The notes beneath the pieces were generated by a model. That model was not told the DNA's origin, did not search any database, and saw only the letters and a list, made by a program, of their open reading frames with translations. From NCBI RefSeq assembly GCF_014195585.1, contig NZ_JACICA010000013.1, positions 1 through 55,221 on the forward strand: a stretch of DNA of 55,221 bases, in the 5' to 3' direction. Shown here one piece after another: positions 17,226 through 26,285 of the stretch (its first letter is position 1; each line of letters starts with the position of its first letter). Source of the stretch: Alloprevotella rava. Its GTDB lineage: Bacteria; Bacteroidota; Bacteroidia; Bacteroidales; Bacteroidaceae. The translations under genes and the position numbers were made by a program.

Positions 17226-17318
17226 TTGACAGAGGGATTTGAAAGAGAAAGAGAGATTTTGTTCAATTCTGAATTATATTGTATTGCAGAATACATTCTG
17301 CAATACAATATAATTCAG
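17226..17318 (-). repeat. IS982 5'-end fragment converted to a perfect palindrome
   Basis: 17226 to about 17310 aligns with the start of the IS982 transposase gene in reverse orientation (compare 21949-22035). In the intact copies the region is only an imperfect inverted repeat. Here 17269-17291 and 17296-17318 are a perfect 23-bp inverted repeat with a 4-base spacer (TACA). No IS ends are present, so it is a decayed fragment. Bases 17113-17225 show nothing else. Confidence 0.75.
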
Positions 17319-18916
17319 CAAGATACATTTTCCAAACAAGAGCGTGCTCTTTGGGTAAAGGATCACCCTGGTGAACAATGTAATGGTTTTCGGCCTCGTC
17401 GTTGGCGTGGTGCTGGTTGTAGTTTTGAGCTACGTATATTCCTCGCACGCGTACGGGCAACCTGTGAAGACATAGGATCTGTCTGTGAGCGCATCTATGG
17501 GCATCATTATAGTAAGCAGCAAGTTAGTTTCTTCTCACGGACAAGTAAAGACGAGATATATAAGTGGCTATCGCGCCAGCTTTCGCCCCGTTGATACTAC
17601 TTTTTCCTCTACTCGCCGAAACGATAGTGTGTCTCAAGAGGCTTATTACACGATGTTGGGGCTGCTTCCCGATGGCACTCGAGAGGTTCTTTGTGGTAAT
17701 GTCCGAAAAAGTGTGTAAGATTCTCCTCGTCCTTGCCCTGATGCTGATATTTCATTGCCATTTTACCTGATTTTCCACTTCCGAAAATATGGCAGCCGTC
17801 TTGCATATGTCCCTTCTGTTTTCTCCTTGGCAACAGCCCCCAAGAAATAAACCACCAAGGCGGGAGAAGGCATCGCCCCACGCATGAGCAAAGTGCGCTT
17901 TGTAGCTTCTATTCAATCGTTCCACCCAGTTGGTAGAATAAATCATTCGGCGCACACTGTCGGAGAACCTCATATAGGTAAAATAGGCCGCGTTGCGCTC
18001 ATTGCCCAAACGGGCAAGGCTCGGGTACTTTTTGCCCCAACGCTGCGCAAAGGTACGCAATTTCTCATAGGCCGCAAGAGGCGTCATGTCGGTATGCTCT
18101 ATGGGAAAGAGTTCTTTGAGTTCCTCCCAGACCTCGGCTTTGTCTTTTAAGGAAGCGGTGTTCAACACCTTCCGTTTGAAATGCACGACGCAAAGTTGGT
18201 GCAGTGCCGTGGGAAAAGCCGAACATACCGCATTTTCGATGCCGCTCAAAACATCGGACACAATCAAGTCGATTTGTTGCACACCACGTTCCTTGGGGGC
18301 TTGCAGCTCCTAGGACAGTATCTTCTTTGTGTGGTGAATCATCCTACAGGAGGGGCTTTGAATTGGAAGTTGGAATTGAACGGCCTTAAGGAACGCGGTG
18401 TAGAGCAGATCGATTTGATTATTTCAGATGCCTTGCAAGGCATAGAGCGCGCCATTTGTTCGGCATTCCCTCAAGCAGCTCATCAATTGTGCGTGGTTCA
18501 CTTCAAGCGTCACGTACTAAATCAAGTTTCAAAGAAGGACAAAGTGATACTAAAGCAGAAGCTAGAAGAATTATTCCCGATTCAAGAAAAAGGCTTTACG
18601 CCGTTCAAAGCTTTTGAAAATTTATGTACATTTGCCGCTCGTTGGGGGAAGCATTATAGGAGTTTATCCTCCCTCGCCGCCCCTCGCAATATCCCCAATT
18701 TCACCTATCTAAGATTTCCAGAGAGTGTTCGGGGTATGATTTATTCGACCAACGGGGTAGAACGTCTCAATCGTAGCTATAAACGAACATTGCGCCTACG
18801 AGGAGCTCTACCTTCTGCAGAGGCCGTAATCTTTCTCTTGGGCTCTGTTGCAAAAGAGATGACCGAAACAACCTATGCGAGGAGAAACAAACTTACACAC
18901 TTTTGGGAATATTACC
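17319..18916 (+). mobile_element. Degenerate IS256-family element (outer copy)
   Basis: A plus-strand Mutator/IS256-type transposase can be followed from about 17330 (RALWVKDHPGEQCNGF). It passes a 1-base frameshift near 17590 and VDTTFSSTRRNDSVSQEAYY, up to REVLC at 17695. It resumes at 18332 with VVNHPTGGALNW and continues through LIISDALQGIERA, CVVHFKRHVL and YSTNGVERLNRSYKR. Removing 17696-18331 restores the sequence exactly (EVLCVVNHP). The right terminal repeat is at about 18892-18916; the left end is lost where it meets the IS982 fragment. The frame then reads on into flanking DNA to a stop at 18948. It is dead: frameshifted, interrupted and 5'-truncated. Confidence 0.85.
17696..18322 (-). 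mobile_element. Second IS256-family element nested in the first, internally deleted
   Basis: This minus-strand insert encodes the C-terminal part of a related transposase (KERGVQQIDLIVSDVLSGIE, CVVHFKRKVL, YSTNWVERLNRSYKA). It has its own late frameshift, after which LTHFFGHYH matches the end of the outer copy. The left end, starting GTAATGTCCGAAAAAG at 17696, matches the outer element's right terminal repeat. The right end (GGACAGTATC, to 18322) is an imperfect inverted match. TTCTTTGTG flanks it on both sides (17687-17695 and 18323-18331), the 8-9 bp target duplication expected for IS256. The 5' half of its transposase is missing. Confidence 0.85.
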
Positions 18917-18982
18917 CTACGTTCTTAGTTCAAAGACTGCATATATAGGTGCGCATAAATCTTGATAGTCTTAGAAAAAAAT

Positions 18983-19009
18983 AAGAGCCAAGCTCGTAGC
19001 CTGGCTCTT
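18983..19009 (-). terminator. Terminator of gdhA
   Basis: An 8-bp stem AAGAGCCA/TGGCTCTT (18983-18990 with 19002-19009) is followed on the minus strand by a T-rich run, 42 bases past the gdhA stop. Confidence 0.8.
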
Positions 19010-19050
19010 CCCTTTTTAGTCATTGCTTCTAGAGAGGAAACAATTATATG

Positions 19051-20388
19051 TTACAGAATTCCTTGTGCAATAATGGCACGGGCAACTTTCATGAAACCTG
19101 CTATGTTTGCACCGCGAACATAGTTGATATAACCATCTTCTTGTTTACCATACTGTAAGCATTGAGCATGTACATCTGTCATAATTTGGTTAAGATGCTT
19201 GTCAACTTCTTCTGCTGTCCAATATAAATGCATCGCATTCTGAGTCATTTCTAGACCAGAAGTAGCTACACCACCAGAGTTAACAGCCTTACCAGGTGCA
19301 AATGGAGTTTTCTTTTCGATGAAGTAATCGATAGCTTCTGTAGTACAGCCCATATTGCTAACCTCTGCAACGCATTTTACACCATTTGCGACCAAATGCT
19401 TTGCATCATTTTCATTCAACTCATTTTGAGTAGCGCATGGCATAGCGATATCAACCTTTACTTCCCAAGGCTTCTTACCTGCAATGAACTTTGCGTTGGG
19501 ATATTTCTGAGCGTAAGGAGCAACAATGTCATTACCACTAGCACGAAGCTCGAGCATATACTCAATTTTCTCGCCACTAATGCCGTCTGGATCGTAAACA
19601 TATCCGTCTGGTCCACTAATAGTTACAACCTTAGCACCAAGCTCTGTTGCTTTCTTAGCTGCCCCCCAAGCTACATTTCCGAAACCACTGATAGCGACAG
19701 TTTTGTCTTTCACTTCCATACTATAATCTGCCAACATTTGCTTCAAGAAATAGCAAGCACCATATCCAGTTGCTTCTGGACGAAGGATAGATCCGCCAAA
19801 TTCTTGACCTTTCCCAGTGAAAGTTCCAGTATGTTCATGCGTAAGTTTCTTGTACATTCCAAACATATAGCCAACCTCACGACCACCTACACCAATATCA
19901 CCAGCAGGAACATCCATATCTGGACCTAGAATTTTATGGGCTTCCAGCATGAAGCTTTGGCAGAAGCGCATAATCTCTGAATCAGATTTTCCACGTGGTG
20001 AGAAATCTGCTCCACCTTTAGCACCGCCCATAGGTAATGTTGTCAGTGCATTTTTGAAGGTTTGCTCAAAGCCCAAGAACTTCAAGATAGAAAGATTAAC
20101 GGAAGGATGGAAACGTATCCCACCCTTGTATGGACCAATGGCATTATTGAACTGAACGCGATAGCCTAAGTTTACATGCACCTCGCCCGAATCATCGGTC
20201 CAAGGCACGCGGAAAGTCAGGATTCTGTCAGGTTCTACCAAGCGCTCGATAAGTTTCACGCGCTCAAACTCAGGATGCTGATTGTAAACATCTTCAATAG
20301 AAAGTAATACTTCCTTTACTGCCTGGAGATATTCTTTTTCTCCAGGATGCTTAGCCTCTAGGGCTTGCATAATTACCTCGGTTTTCAT
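19051..20388 (-). CDS. gdhA: NADP-type glutamate dehydrogenase
   Basis: This 445-residue hexameric enzyme makes glutamate from 2-oxoglutarate and ammonia in the cytoplasm and is the main ammonia-assimilation route in many Bacteroidota. Conserved parts are GPYKGGIRFHPSV (substrate lysine), PMGGAKGGADF with the catalytic Lys124, and GFGNVAWGAAKKATELGAKV as the dinucleotide-binding fold. The length and pattern match the small hexameric NADP-dependent class (E. coli GdhA, 447 residues). It is transcribed alone, with a TACATTTG promoter box about 60 bases upstream and a terminator downstream. Confidence 0.96.
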   Translation of the reverse strand: MKTEVIMQALEAKHPGEKEYLQAVKEVLLSIEDVYNQHPEFERVKLIERLVEPDRILTFRVPWTDDSGEVHVNLGYRVQFNNAIGPYKGGIRFHPSVNLSILKFLGFEQTFKNALTTLPMGGAKGGADFSPRGKSDSEIMRFCQSFMLEAHKILGPDMDVPAGDIGVGGREVGYMFGMYKKLTHEHTGTFTGKGQEFGGSILRPEATGYGACYFLKQMLADYSMEVKDKTVAISGFGNVAWGAAKKATELGAKVVTISGPDGYVYDPDGISGEKIEYMLELRASGNDIVAPYAQKYPNAKFIAGKKPWEVKVDIAMPCATQNELNENDAKHLVANGVKCVAEVSNMGCTTEAIDYFIEKKTPFAPGKAVNSGGVATSGLEMTQNAMHLYWTAEEVDKHLNQIMTDVHAQCLQYGKQEDGYINYVRGANIAGFMKVARAIIAQGIL

Positions 20389-20447
20389 AATTATAAAAGT
20401 GGTTAATGATTAGAGTTAATAACTTTCTTTTAAATACTATGATTTTG

Positions 20448-20455
20448 CAAATGTA
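20448..20455 (-). promoter_or_regulatory. -7 promoter box of gdhA
   Basis: TACATTTG on the minus strand fits TAnnTTTG and would give a leader of about 50-55 nt before the ATG at 20388. Confidence 0.6.
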
Positions 20456-21011
20456 AAGGAGAAATCCGATAATTCAAAATTTTTAAGTAGAAAAATCAGG
20501 GCTTATTTAATTATCGCAGATATTAACTTGAAAAATGTCAGATTCATCTATTTTATCCCATTTTCTAAATCCTTGCTAAATGCCGAGTAATCTTACTTTG
20601 ATCATTACGTTTGTATACCTTCTAGCTGTTTGCATTATTAGCGGAGTGTTGTGTGGACTTGCTTTTGGGGGAAGCCTTTGTTTTTTTATTTTACTCATTC
20701 CCATATTTATAAAAGTATTTTGCTTTATCATGCAAAGATGCTTAAGGTAAAACTTTATATTTATTATAATAGCTACTCTTTCTTTTACGCTTTCTCGATT
20801 TACTATAGAACTTCAGTTTTGGATGCTTGCCCTACAATTTTTGTCTAAGGAAAAGACTTCTAAACAGCTATAAGTAAAAGTATAATTAGAAAAAATCTTA
20901 CAAGTCGCATTGGTAACATTTAGATATTTTTTCTTTAATTATTTCATCGGGAGCATAGAAAAGAGAAATAGCTTTCGGTCTTCAGGAAAAAAGGTGAGAA
21001 AATTTTTCATG
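20456..21011. other. AT-rich intergenic region without recognisable genes
   Basis: About 550 bases lie between the gdhA promoter and the IS982 copy. A 65-codon open frame on the plus strand (from 20651) has no family pattern and looks like chance. I see no tRNA, terminator or repeat. It ends with the TCATG target duplication of the IS. Confidence 0.5.
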
Positions 21012-22181
21012 ACCCCAATTCGGTTTAAGAAACGCTTTTTCATGAGTTTGTTAAACCGCACACGCATCCTTTCGGCCTTGACCTAAAACCGAAGTATAAT
21101 TGTTTCACGCAAATTATAGGTTAGAATAAAGTAAGCTGTTTTACACCCTGCTTTGCATCCCTCTCAAACTCCATATTGATGGAAGGTTTGGTGTCGTAGA
21201 AAGCATAAGCAGTCATTCCTGCTAAAAGGTTTACGATGAAATTAGCGATACTTCTGTGGCGTGTGTGAACTATCTGTGCAACGTTCTTCAACATATCATT
21301 GATAGTCTCTATGATACTTCTTTTGCGAAGCATGATTTTATCATGCACATCCATTAATCTGTTCTTCATATTAGTCCGTATTCCTGTTACGATGTGCACA
21401 CCTCGATCAAAGAGTAAAGCAAAAAGTGATTGAGAAATATACCCTTTATCGGCATATAATTTTCCAAATAAATCCTTCGTCAAATCGTTGAATACTTTTG
21501 GGTTACGGTCGTCTACATTGGCTCGGGTTAGAGCAAAATTGAGTAGTTCTCCTCGTTCATTACACAAAAGATGAAGTTTGAATCCATAGTACCATCCCAT
21601 CGTACTTTTTCCCTTCTGGGCGTACCCTTTGAATACGCGATTACGGGATTGTCTCTTGTTTTCGCACACTGGAATACGTGTAGAATCGATAAAGGTTATC
21701 CCTGTGCATTCTCTCATTAATCCCAGTTTGAGAAAGAGCAAGAGAGGGATTGCAACACGAGGCATACGCTCAACAAAGCGTGTATAAGAGAGTAGATCGG
21801 GAAACTCTTTTTTTAGTTCTCGGCAAACATAGAAGAGATAGAAATGTTTGAAATTCCGAAATGTATTGCTGTGAAACAATATAAGAATTGTGATCATTTC
21901 AGCATCACTCATTCGTCCTTTTCTCTTGCGATGTTTTGGACTATTGGCAGAGGGATTTGAGAGCGAAAGAGAGGTTTTATTCAATTCTAAATTATATTCT
22001 TTGCAGAAATCATCTGCAATACAATAAATTTCCGTAACTTTGCTGACAAGTTTCATGAGGATTGTTATTTTGTTATATGATTGATAATCAATAGTAAATA
22101 TACAAAAAACAATCCTCTTTTTAGGTTTTTATTAAAACTTTTTTTGAGGAAAAAGAAGTACTGCTTATCCCGAATTGGGGT
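21012..22181 (-). mobile_element. Complete IS982-family insertion sequence, copy 1
   Basis: This is a 1170-bp element with terminal inverted repeats starting ACCCCAATTCGG at both ends (21012 onward, and reverse complement ending 22181). It is flanked by a 5-bp direct repeat TCATG (21007-21011 and 22182-22186). It holds one intact transposase gene. The clean target duplication and intact gene suggest a recent, potentially active insertion between gdhA and ppdK. Confidence 0.93.
21121..22056 (-). CDS. IS982-family transposase
   Basis: This 311-residue DDE transposase has an N-terminal region (KRKGRMSDAEMITILILF) followed by the catalytic core. The first Asp is in FIDSTRIPVC, the second in LYADKGYISQ and the Glu in KRSIIETINDMLKN, all present. 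A strongly basic stretch CENKRQSRNRVFKGYAQKGK lies between the first two. It is near-identical to the gene at 34785-35720, which differs at a few residues including DKGY to DKEY. It is the only gene of the element at 21012-22181 and looks functional. Confidence 0.95.
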   Translation of the reverse strand: MKLVSKVTEIYCIADDFCKEYNLELNKTSLSLSNPSANSPKHRKRKGRMSDAEMITILILFHSNTFRNFKHFYLFYVCRELKKEFPDLLSYTRFVERMPRVAIPLLLFLKLGLMRECTGITFIDSTRIPVCENKRQSRNRVFKGYAQKGKSTMGWYYGFKLHLLCNERGELLNFALTRANVDDRNPKVFNDLTKDLFGKLYADKGYISQSLFALLFDRGVHIVTGIRTNMKNRLMDVHDKIMLRKRSIIETINDMLKNVAQIVHTRHRSIANFIVNLLAGMTAYAFYDTKPSINMEFERDAKQGVKQLTLF

Positions 22182-22240
22182 TCATGGTTTCAATTACTGA
22201 CTATTTCTTAATAAACAGCTCTTGGCCCATAGACATATAA

Positions 22241-22289
22241 AAAGAATTATGGATAAGCTCCTGTTGAAAGTTCTTACCCATAATTCTTT
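22241..22289 (-). terminator. Terminator of ppdK
   Basis: A 12-bp stem AAAGAATTATGG/CCATAATTCTTT (22241-22252 with 22278-22289) has a partly paired 25-base loop and, on the minus strand, a TTTTTATAT tail. It lies 20 bases past the ppdK stop. Confidence 0.75.
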
Positions 22290-22309
22290 AATTATAATTT
22301 CACCTTCGA

Positions 22310-25039
22310 TTATTCCTCTACAGCAGCCTGCGCCGCAGCGAGACGTGCAATAGGTACGCGGAATGGAGAACAGCTCACATAGTTAAGACCAGCCTTGTGG
22401 CAGAACTTGACAGAACTTGGTTCACCTCCGTGCTCACCGCAAATACCACATTTCAGTTCGGGACGAACAGAGCGCCCCTTTTCTACTGCCATGTTGATAA
22501 GCTGACCTACCCCCTTCTGGTCGAGAACCTGGAATGGATCAACCTTCAAGATCTTTTTCTCCAAGTAAACAGGTAAGAAGCTTGCAATATCATCACGGCT
22601 ATAACCAAAGGTCATCTGCGTCAAGTCATTTGTTCCAAAAGAGAAGTACTCTGCGTGCGTAGCTATTTTATCAGCAGTAAGGGCTGCACGAGGAATCTCA
22701 ATCATAGTGCCAACCTTGAACGTAATCTCAAGACCTTGTTCTGCAAAAACTTTTGCAGCCTCTGCACGAATGACGCGTTCTTGGTTTTCAAATTCGTGAA
22801 CATTACCAACTAGAGGAACCATGATTTCGGGATGAGGATCAAATCCTTCCTTCTTCAGTTCGCAAGCTGCCATAAGAATGGCACGCGTTTGCATTGCAGT
22901 GATTTCAGGAAATGTATTTCCCAAACGGCAACCACGATGGCCCAACATTGGGTTGTGCTCAGAGAGATTTTCAACGCGCTGCTTGATTGTTTCAACGCTA
23001 ACGCCCATCTGGTCTGCCATTGTCTGCTGGCCGAGAGTATCATGAGGAACAAACTCATGGAGTGGTGGATCAAGCAAACGTACGTTTACGGGATATCCGT
23101 TCATCGCTCTGAACAAACCCTTAAAGTCCTCCTTCTGATAAGGCAACAACTTTGCCAAAGCACGTTCACGACCTTCTGCATCTTCTGCTAGGATCATTTC
23201 GCGCATAGCAATAATCTTCTCATTATCGAAAAACATATGCTCCGTACGGCAGAGACCGATACCTACTGCTCCAAACCGATTTGCTACTTCAGCATCGTGT
23301 GGAGTATCAGCATTGGTACGTACCTGAAGATGTGTGTATTTGCTGCATAAATCCATCAGAGCTGCAAAATCGTCGCTAAGTTCAGCTGCCTGTGTAGGAA
23401 TCTCACCTTTGTAGACATGACCGTTTGTACCATTCAGAGATATATATTCACCTTCTTTCAGAATCTGGCCATCAATTTCGATGGTGCGTTTCTTATAGTC
23501 TACATTTACAGCACCTGCACCACTGACGCAGCACTTGCCCATACCGCGAGCAACCACTGCTGCATGGCTAGTCATACCTCCACGAGCAGTCAAGATACCT
23601 TCAGCTTCGGCCATACCAGCAAGATCCTCAGGACTTGTTTCAAGACGCACAAGAATTACCTTATGTCCATCATGATGCCACTTTTCTGCATCATCAGCAA
23701 AGAACACTATCTGACCGCAAGCAGCACCTGGACTTGCGGGAAGACCACGTGTAAGCTCTTTTGCTTGGTTCAATGCTTCTTTATTGAATACTGGGTGCAA
23801 AAGTTCGTCAAGTTTCAATGGCTCGCAACGCTTGATTGCTGTTTTCTCATCAATCTTACCTTCACGAAGCAGATCCATTGCAATTTTAACCATGGCTGCA
23901 CCTGTGCGCTTACCATTACGTGTTTGGAGGAACCAAAGTTTGCCTTCCTGCACAGTGAACTCCATATCCTGCATGTCGCGGTAGTGTTCTTCCAGCTTAG
24001 TTTGCAGAGCATCCAACTCTTTGTACATATCGGGCATAGCCTCCTCCATAGAAGGATACTTTGTTGCACGCTCTTCTTCAGAAATACCTTGCAGCTCGGC
24101 CCAATGGCGGCTTCCTGCCAATGTAATCTGCTGTGGAGTACGAATACCAGCAACAACGTCTTCACCTTGTGCATTTACCAGCCATTCACCATTGAATACA
24201 TTTTCACCTGTTGCAGCATTACGACTAAAGCAAACACCTGTAGCACTGGTCTCACCCATGTTACCAAAGACCATAGCCATTACGGTTACAGCCGTACCCC
24301 ACTCTTGTGGAATTCCTTCCATCTTACGATAAAGGATAGCGCGCTCATTCATCCAGCTGTCGAAGACAGCACAGATGGCCCCCCATAATTGCTCTATCGG
24401 ATCATCGGGAAACTGTTTGCCTGTACGTTTTAAGATGGCATCCTTAAAGAGTTTAACCAACTTCTTCAGATCTTCGGTCTCAAGTTCATTATCAGTGTTA
24501 ACACCTTTTTGTTCCTTAACCTTCTCGATAATTTCTTCAAAAGGATCGATCTCTTCCTTTGAAGCAGGTTTCAATTCCATCACCACATCGCCATACATCT
24601 GAACGAAGCGACGATAAGCATCATAAGCAAAACGAGGATTACCAGTTTTCCTTGCTAAACCTTCAACAACAGTGTCATTAAGACCAAGGTTGAGGATTGT
24701 ATCCATCATACCAGGCATTGATGCACGAGCACCAGAACGGACACTTAGCAAGAGAGGATTTTCTGCATCTCCAAACTTTTGATTTGTCAAGTTCTCAATA
24801 TGCTTCAAAGAACGTTCCACTTCATCCTTGATGAGTGCTACGACCTTGTCATGTCCGATCTCGTAGTATTCGTTACATACGTCTGTTGTGATGGTGAACC
24901 CAGGAGGAACGGGGACTCCAATGAGGTTCATTTCAGCGAGGTTGGCACCTTTGCCACCTAATTCGTTACGCATATCAGCGCGGCCTTCTGCTTGACCGTT
25001 GCCAAATGTGTAAACTCTCTTTCCGTCCTTCATAGCCAT
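22310..25039 (-). CDS. ppdK: Pyruvate, phosphate dikinase
   Basis: This 909-residue enzyme interconverts pyruvate + ATP + Pi and PEP + AMP + PPi. Domains: N-terminal ATP-grasp (GGKGANLAEM, SVRSGARASMPGMMDTILN), the swivelling phosphohistidine domain with TSHAAVVARGMGK near residue 490, and the C-terminal PEP/pyruvate barrel with CGICGEHGGEP. Length is typical. In Bacteroidota it serves gluconeogenesis or PPi-linked glycolysis and so connects to the glycogen genes at the left of the window. It is transcribed alone from a promoter with both -33 and -7 boxes. Confidence 0.97.
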   Translation of the reverse strand: MAMKDGKRVYTFGNGQAEGRADMRNELGGKGANLAEMNLIGVPVPPGFTITTDVCNEYYEIGHDKVVALIKDEVERSLKHIENLTNQKFGDAENPLLLSVRSGARASMPGMMDTILNLGLNDTVVEGLARKTGNPRFAYDAYRRFVQMYGDVVMELKPASKEEIDPFEEIIEKVKEQKGVNTDNELETEDLKKLVKLFKDAILKRTGKQFPDDPIEQLWGAICAVFDSWMNERAILYRKMEGIPQEWGTAVTVMAMVFGNMGETSATGVCFSRNAATGENVFNGEWLVNAQGEDVVAGIRTPQQITLAGSRHWAELQGISEEERATKYPSMEEAMPDMYKELDALQTKLEEHYRDMQDMEFTVQEGKLWFLQTRNGKRTGAAMVKIAMDLLREGKIDEKTAIKRCEPLKLDELLHPVFNKEALNQAKELTRGLPASPGAACGQIVFFADDAEKWHHDGHKVILVRLETSPEDLAGMAEAEGILTARGGMTSHAAVVARGMGKCCVSGAGAVNVDYKKRTIEIDGQILKEGEYISLNGTNGHVYKGEIPTQAAELSDDFAALMDLCSKYTHLQVRTNADTPHDAEVANRFGAVGIGLCRTEHMFFDNEKIIAMREMILAEDAEGRERALAKLLPYQKEDFKGLFRAMNGYPVNVRLLDPPLHEFVPHDTLGQQTMADQMGVSVETIKQRVENLSEHNPMLGHRGCRLGNTFPEITAMQTRAILMAACELKKEGFDPHPEIMVPLVGNVHEFENQERVIRAEAAKVFAEQGLEITFKVGTMIEIPRAALTADKIATHAEYFSFGTNDLTQMTFGYSRDDIASFLPVYLEKKILKVDPFQVLDQKGVGQLINMAVEKGRSVRPELKCGICGEHGGEPSSVKFCHKAGLNYVSCSPFRVPIARLAAAQAAVEE

Positions 25040-25077
25040 TTTGAAGTTTTTTTAATTTATAATTTGAAAATAATAGG

Positions 25078-25108
25078 CAAAATTATATTTTTCTGCTCAC
25101 TCTACAAA
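25078..25108 (-). promoter_or_regulatory. Promoter of ppdK
   Basis: On the minus strand a -33 TTTG (25105-25108) and a -7 TAATTTTG (25078-25085) are exactly 19 bases apart, a full match to the Bacteroidota consensus. The leader is about 35 nt. Confidence 0.8.
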
Positions 25109-25385
25109 GCGTTTCACTAGTTTTGTGCGTGTGTTCTATTAGCATTTTCTAGTTTTAAACGTCATTATATCTCCTTTCGTTCTTTTTTCTGAAATTATGG
25201 CTTTCAGAGATGGAATTATCCGAAGAAATATAGAAAAAAATTATTCTTGTTTCTCAACGGAAAAGGTACAAAAGAGATATCAACTAAGTATCTAAAATCA
25301 TTTTATACATCTTTTCTAAAATAAGTAAAATGTCTCTTAAATCCTCTCTTAGCGAAGCTTTTGTAAAGTGCTTTATCTATTGTAA

Positions 25386-25459
25386 ATATCCTTATTGTGT
25401 AAAAAAACACAATAAGGATATCAGCTGACAGAATAAGGCTATCAGCTGACATCTTCATT
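25386..25459. repeat. Phased AATAAGG repeat, array B
   Basis: Cores are CCTTATT at 25390-25396, AATAAGG at 25411-25417 and at 25432-25438, and a decayed CTTCATT at 25453-25459, all exactly 21 bases apart. The first pair forms a perfect 15-bp stem (25386-25400 with 25407-25421) with an A6 loop. Two spacers carry TATCAGCTGACA. It lies 46 bases past the yciH stop, where a terminator is expected, and upstream of the ppdK promoter. The rest of 25109-25385 shows nothing. Confidence 0.85.
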
Positions 25460-25504
25460 GTATCTACTGCAACAAAAGTAGTTATAAATAGAGAATCTAT
25501 ATTA

Positions 25505-25909
25505 TTATAGCTGAAAACCTTCCTTCTTTAGTATATTCAAAAGTTGCTGCCGATGGTCGCCTTGAATAATAATCTCTCCATTTTTAACACTCCCTCCTAC
25601 TCCACATTTCTGCTTCAACAATTTGCAGAGTGCCTTTATGTCAGCATCAGTACCTACAAAACCTTTTACAATAGTAACAGTTTTGCCAGCACGCCCTGCT
25701 CGCTCCATACTCAAATGAAGTTTCTGTCGATGCTTCGGAATCGTTTCAGGTTCAGTCTCTTCACACACTGAATAGTCATAGTCTGGATTGGTGGAATAGA
25801 CGACTCCTACACGTTTTTTGCGGACAACGTCTGACTTATTCTCGCTCTCGTCACTTTCACTTATTGCACCAAGAGCAGCTAAGGCACTTTTCCAATCTGT
25901 TTCTGCCAT
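25505..25909 (-). CDS. yciH: SUI1/YciH-family translation factor
   Basis: This is a small protein with a C-terminal SUI1 (eIF1-like) domain: HLSMERAGRAGKTVTIVKGF, then LKQKCGVGGSVKNGEIIIQG and QLLNILKKEGF. Bacterial YciH helps start-codon and initiator-tRNA discrimination, or acts under stress. I prefer the ATG at 25909 (MAETDWKSAL, 134 residues) because the frame from 25930 overlaps the end of the glutaredoxin gene; with this start the gap is one base. The N-terminal ~50 residues are acidic and of low conservation. The array-B hairpin probably ends the transcript. Confidence 0.9.
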   Translation of the reverse strand: MAETDWKSALAALGAISESDESENKSDVVRKKRVGVVYSTNPDYDYSVCEETEPETIPKHRQKLHLSMERAGRAGKTVTIVKGFVGTDADIKALCKLLKQKCGVGGSVKNGEIIIQGDHRQQLLNILKKEGFQL

Positions 25910-25910
25910 A

Positions 25911-26210
25911 TCAACAACCGCTCCCATCAAGATTACACCGTGCTCCGATAGATTCCAGATCAGACTTTAGTCCCAAATCTTCAGGTGAAAAAGTTATTGT
26001 GCCATCGTCAAGCAAAAAACAAGGCACTCCCACTGCCTCTCGCTTTTTTACTTTGTCAAACGCAGGGAGCGAATCACGCAATTTTAGGAAATGCTTTAGA
26101 TTGCGAATGTGTTTACCAATATCAATCAATTCAAAACGCGAATCATGCTTAACCTGCATCTCGATACTTTCACAATCAGGGCAGGTATTCATAACAAATA
26201 CTTTTATCAT
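25911..26210 (-). CDS. Glutaredoxin-like thiol protein
   Basis: This 99-residue thioredoxin-fold protein begins KVFVMNTCPDCESIE, giving a CPDC redox pair at the expected N-terminal position. VGVPCFLLDDGTITF is the cis-Pro loop. The insertion RFELIDIGKHIRNLKHFLKLRD, longer than in classical glutaredoxins, is typical of the uncharacterised glutaredoxin-related group of Bacteroidota and Firmicutes. It is probably a thiol-disulfide reductase, but its partner is unknown. It is cotranscribed with yciH, one base away. Confidence 0.8.
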   Translation of the reverse strand: MIKVFVMNTCPDCESIEMQVKHDSRFELIDIGKHIRNLKHFLKLRDSLPAFDKVKKREAVGVPCFLLDDGTITFSPEDLGLKSDLESIGARCNLDGSGC

Positions 26211-26285
26211 ATCAGGATTATTCTTCTATAGACAAAAATTATAAAACGAGAATAAGAGTTACTAATCAAAAAAAATCTTCCAGAT

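Noticed and set aside
16995-17594. A 199-codon plus-strand frame spanning the glycan promoter region and the IS256 start
   Set aside because: Only its last ~85 codons resemble a transposase. The first part is antisense to the ketoisomerase gene and runs through the palindrome, so it is a chance join.
17752-18282. A 176-codon minus-strand frame that looks like a free transposase gene
   Set aside because: It is only the C-terminal part of the nested IS256 element, lacks the first catalytic Asp and ends in a frameshift, so it is not an intact gene.
21007-22186. IS982 copy 1 as part of a composite transposon with copy 2
   Set aside because: The 12.5 kb between the copies carries core genes (ppdK, recQ, glnS, clpX, clpP, tig), and the copies have different flanks, so separate insertions are more likely.
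23417-24388. A 323-codon frame antisense to ppdK
   Set aside because: It overlaps well-conserved PPDK sequence and has a Cys/Thr/His-rich composition typical of reversed coding DNA.
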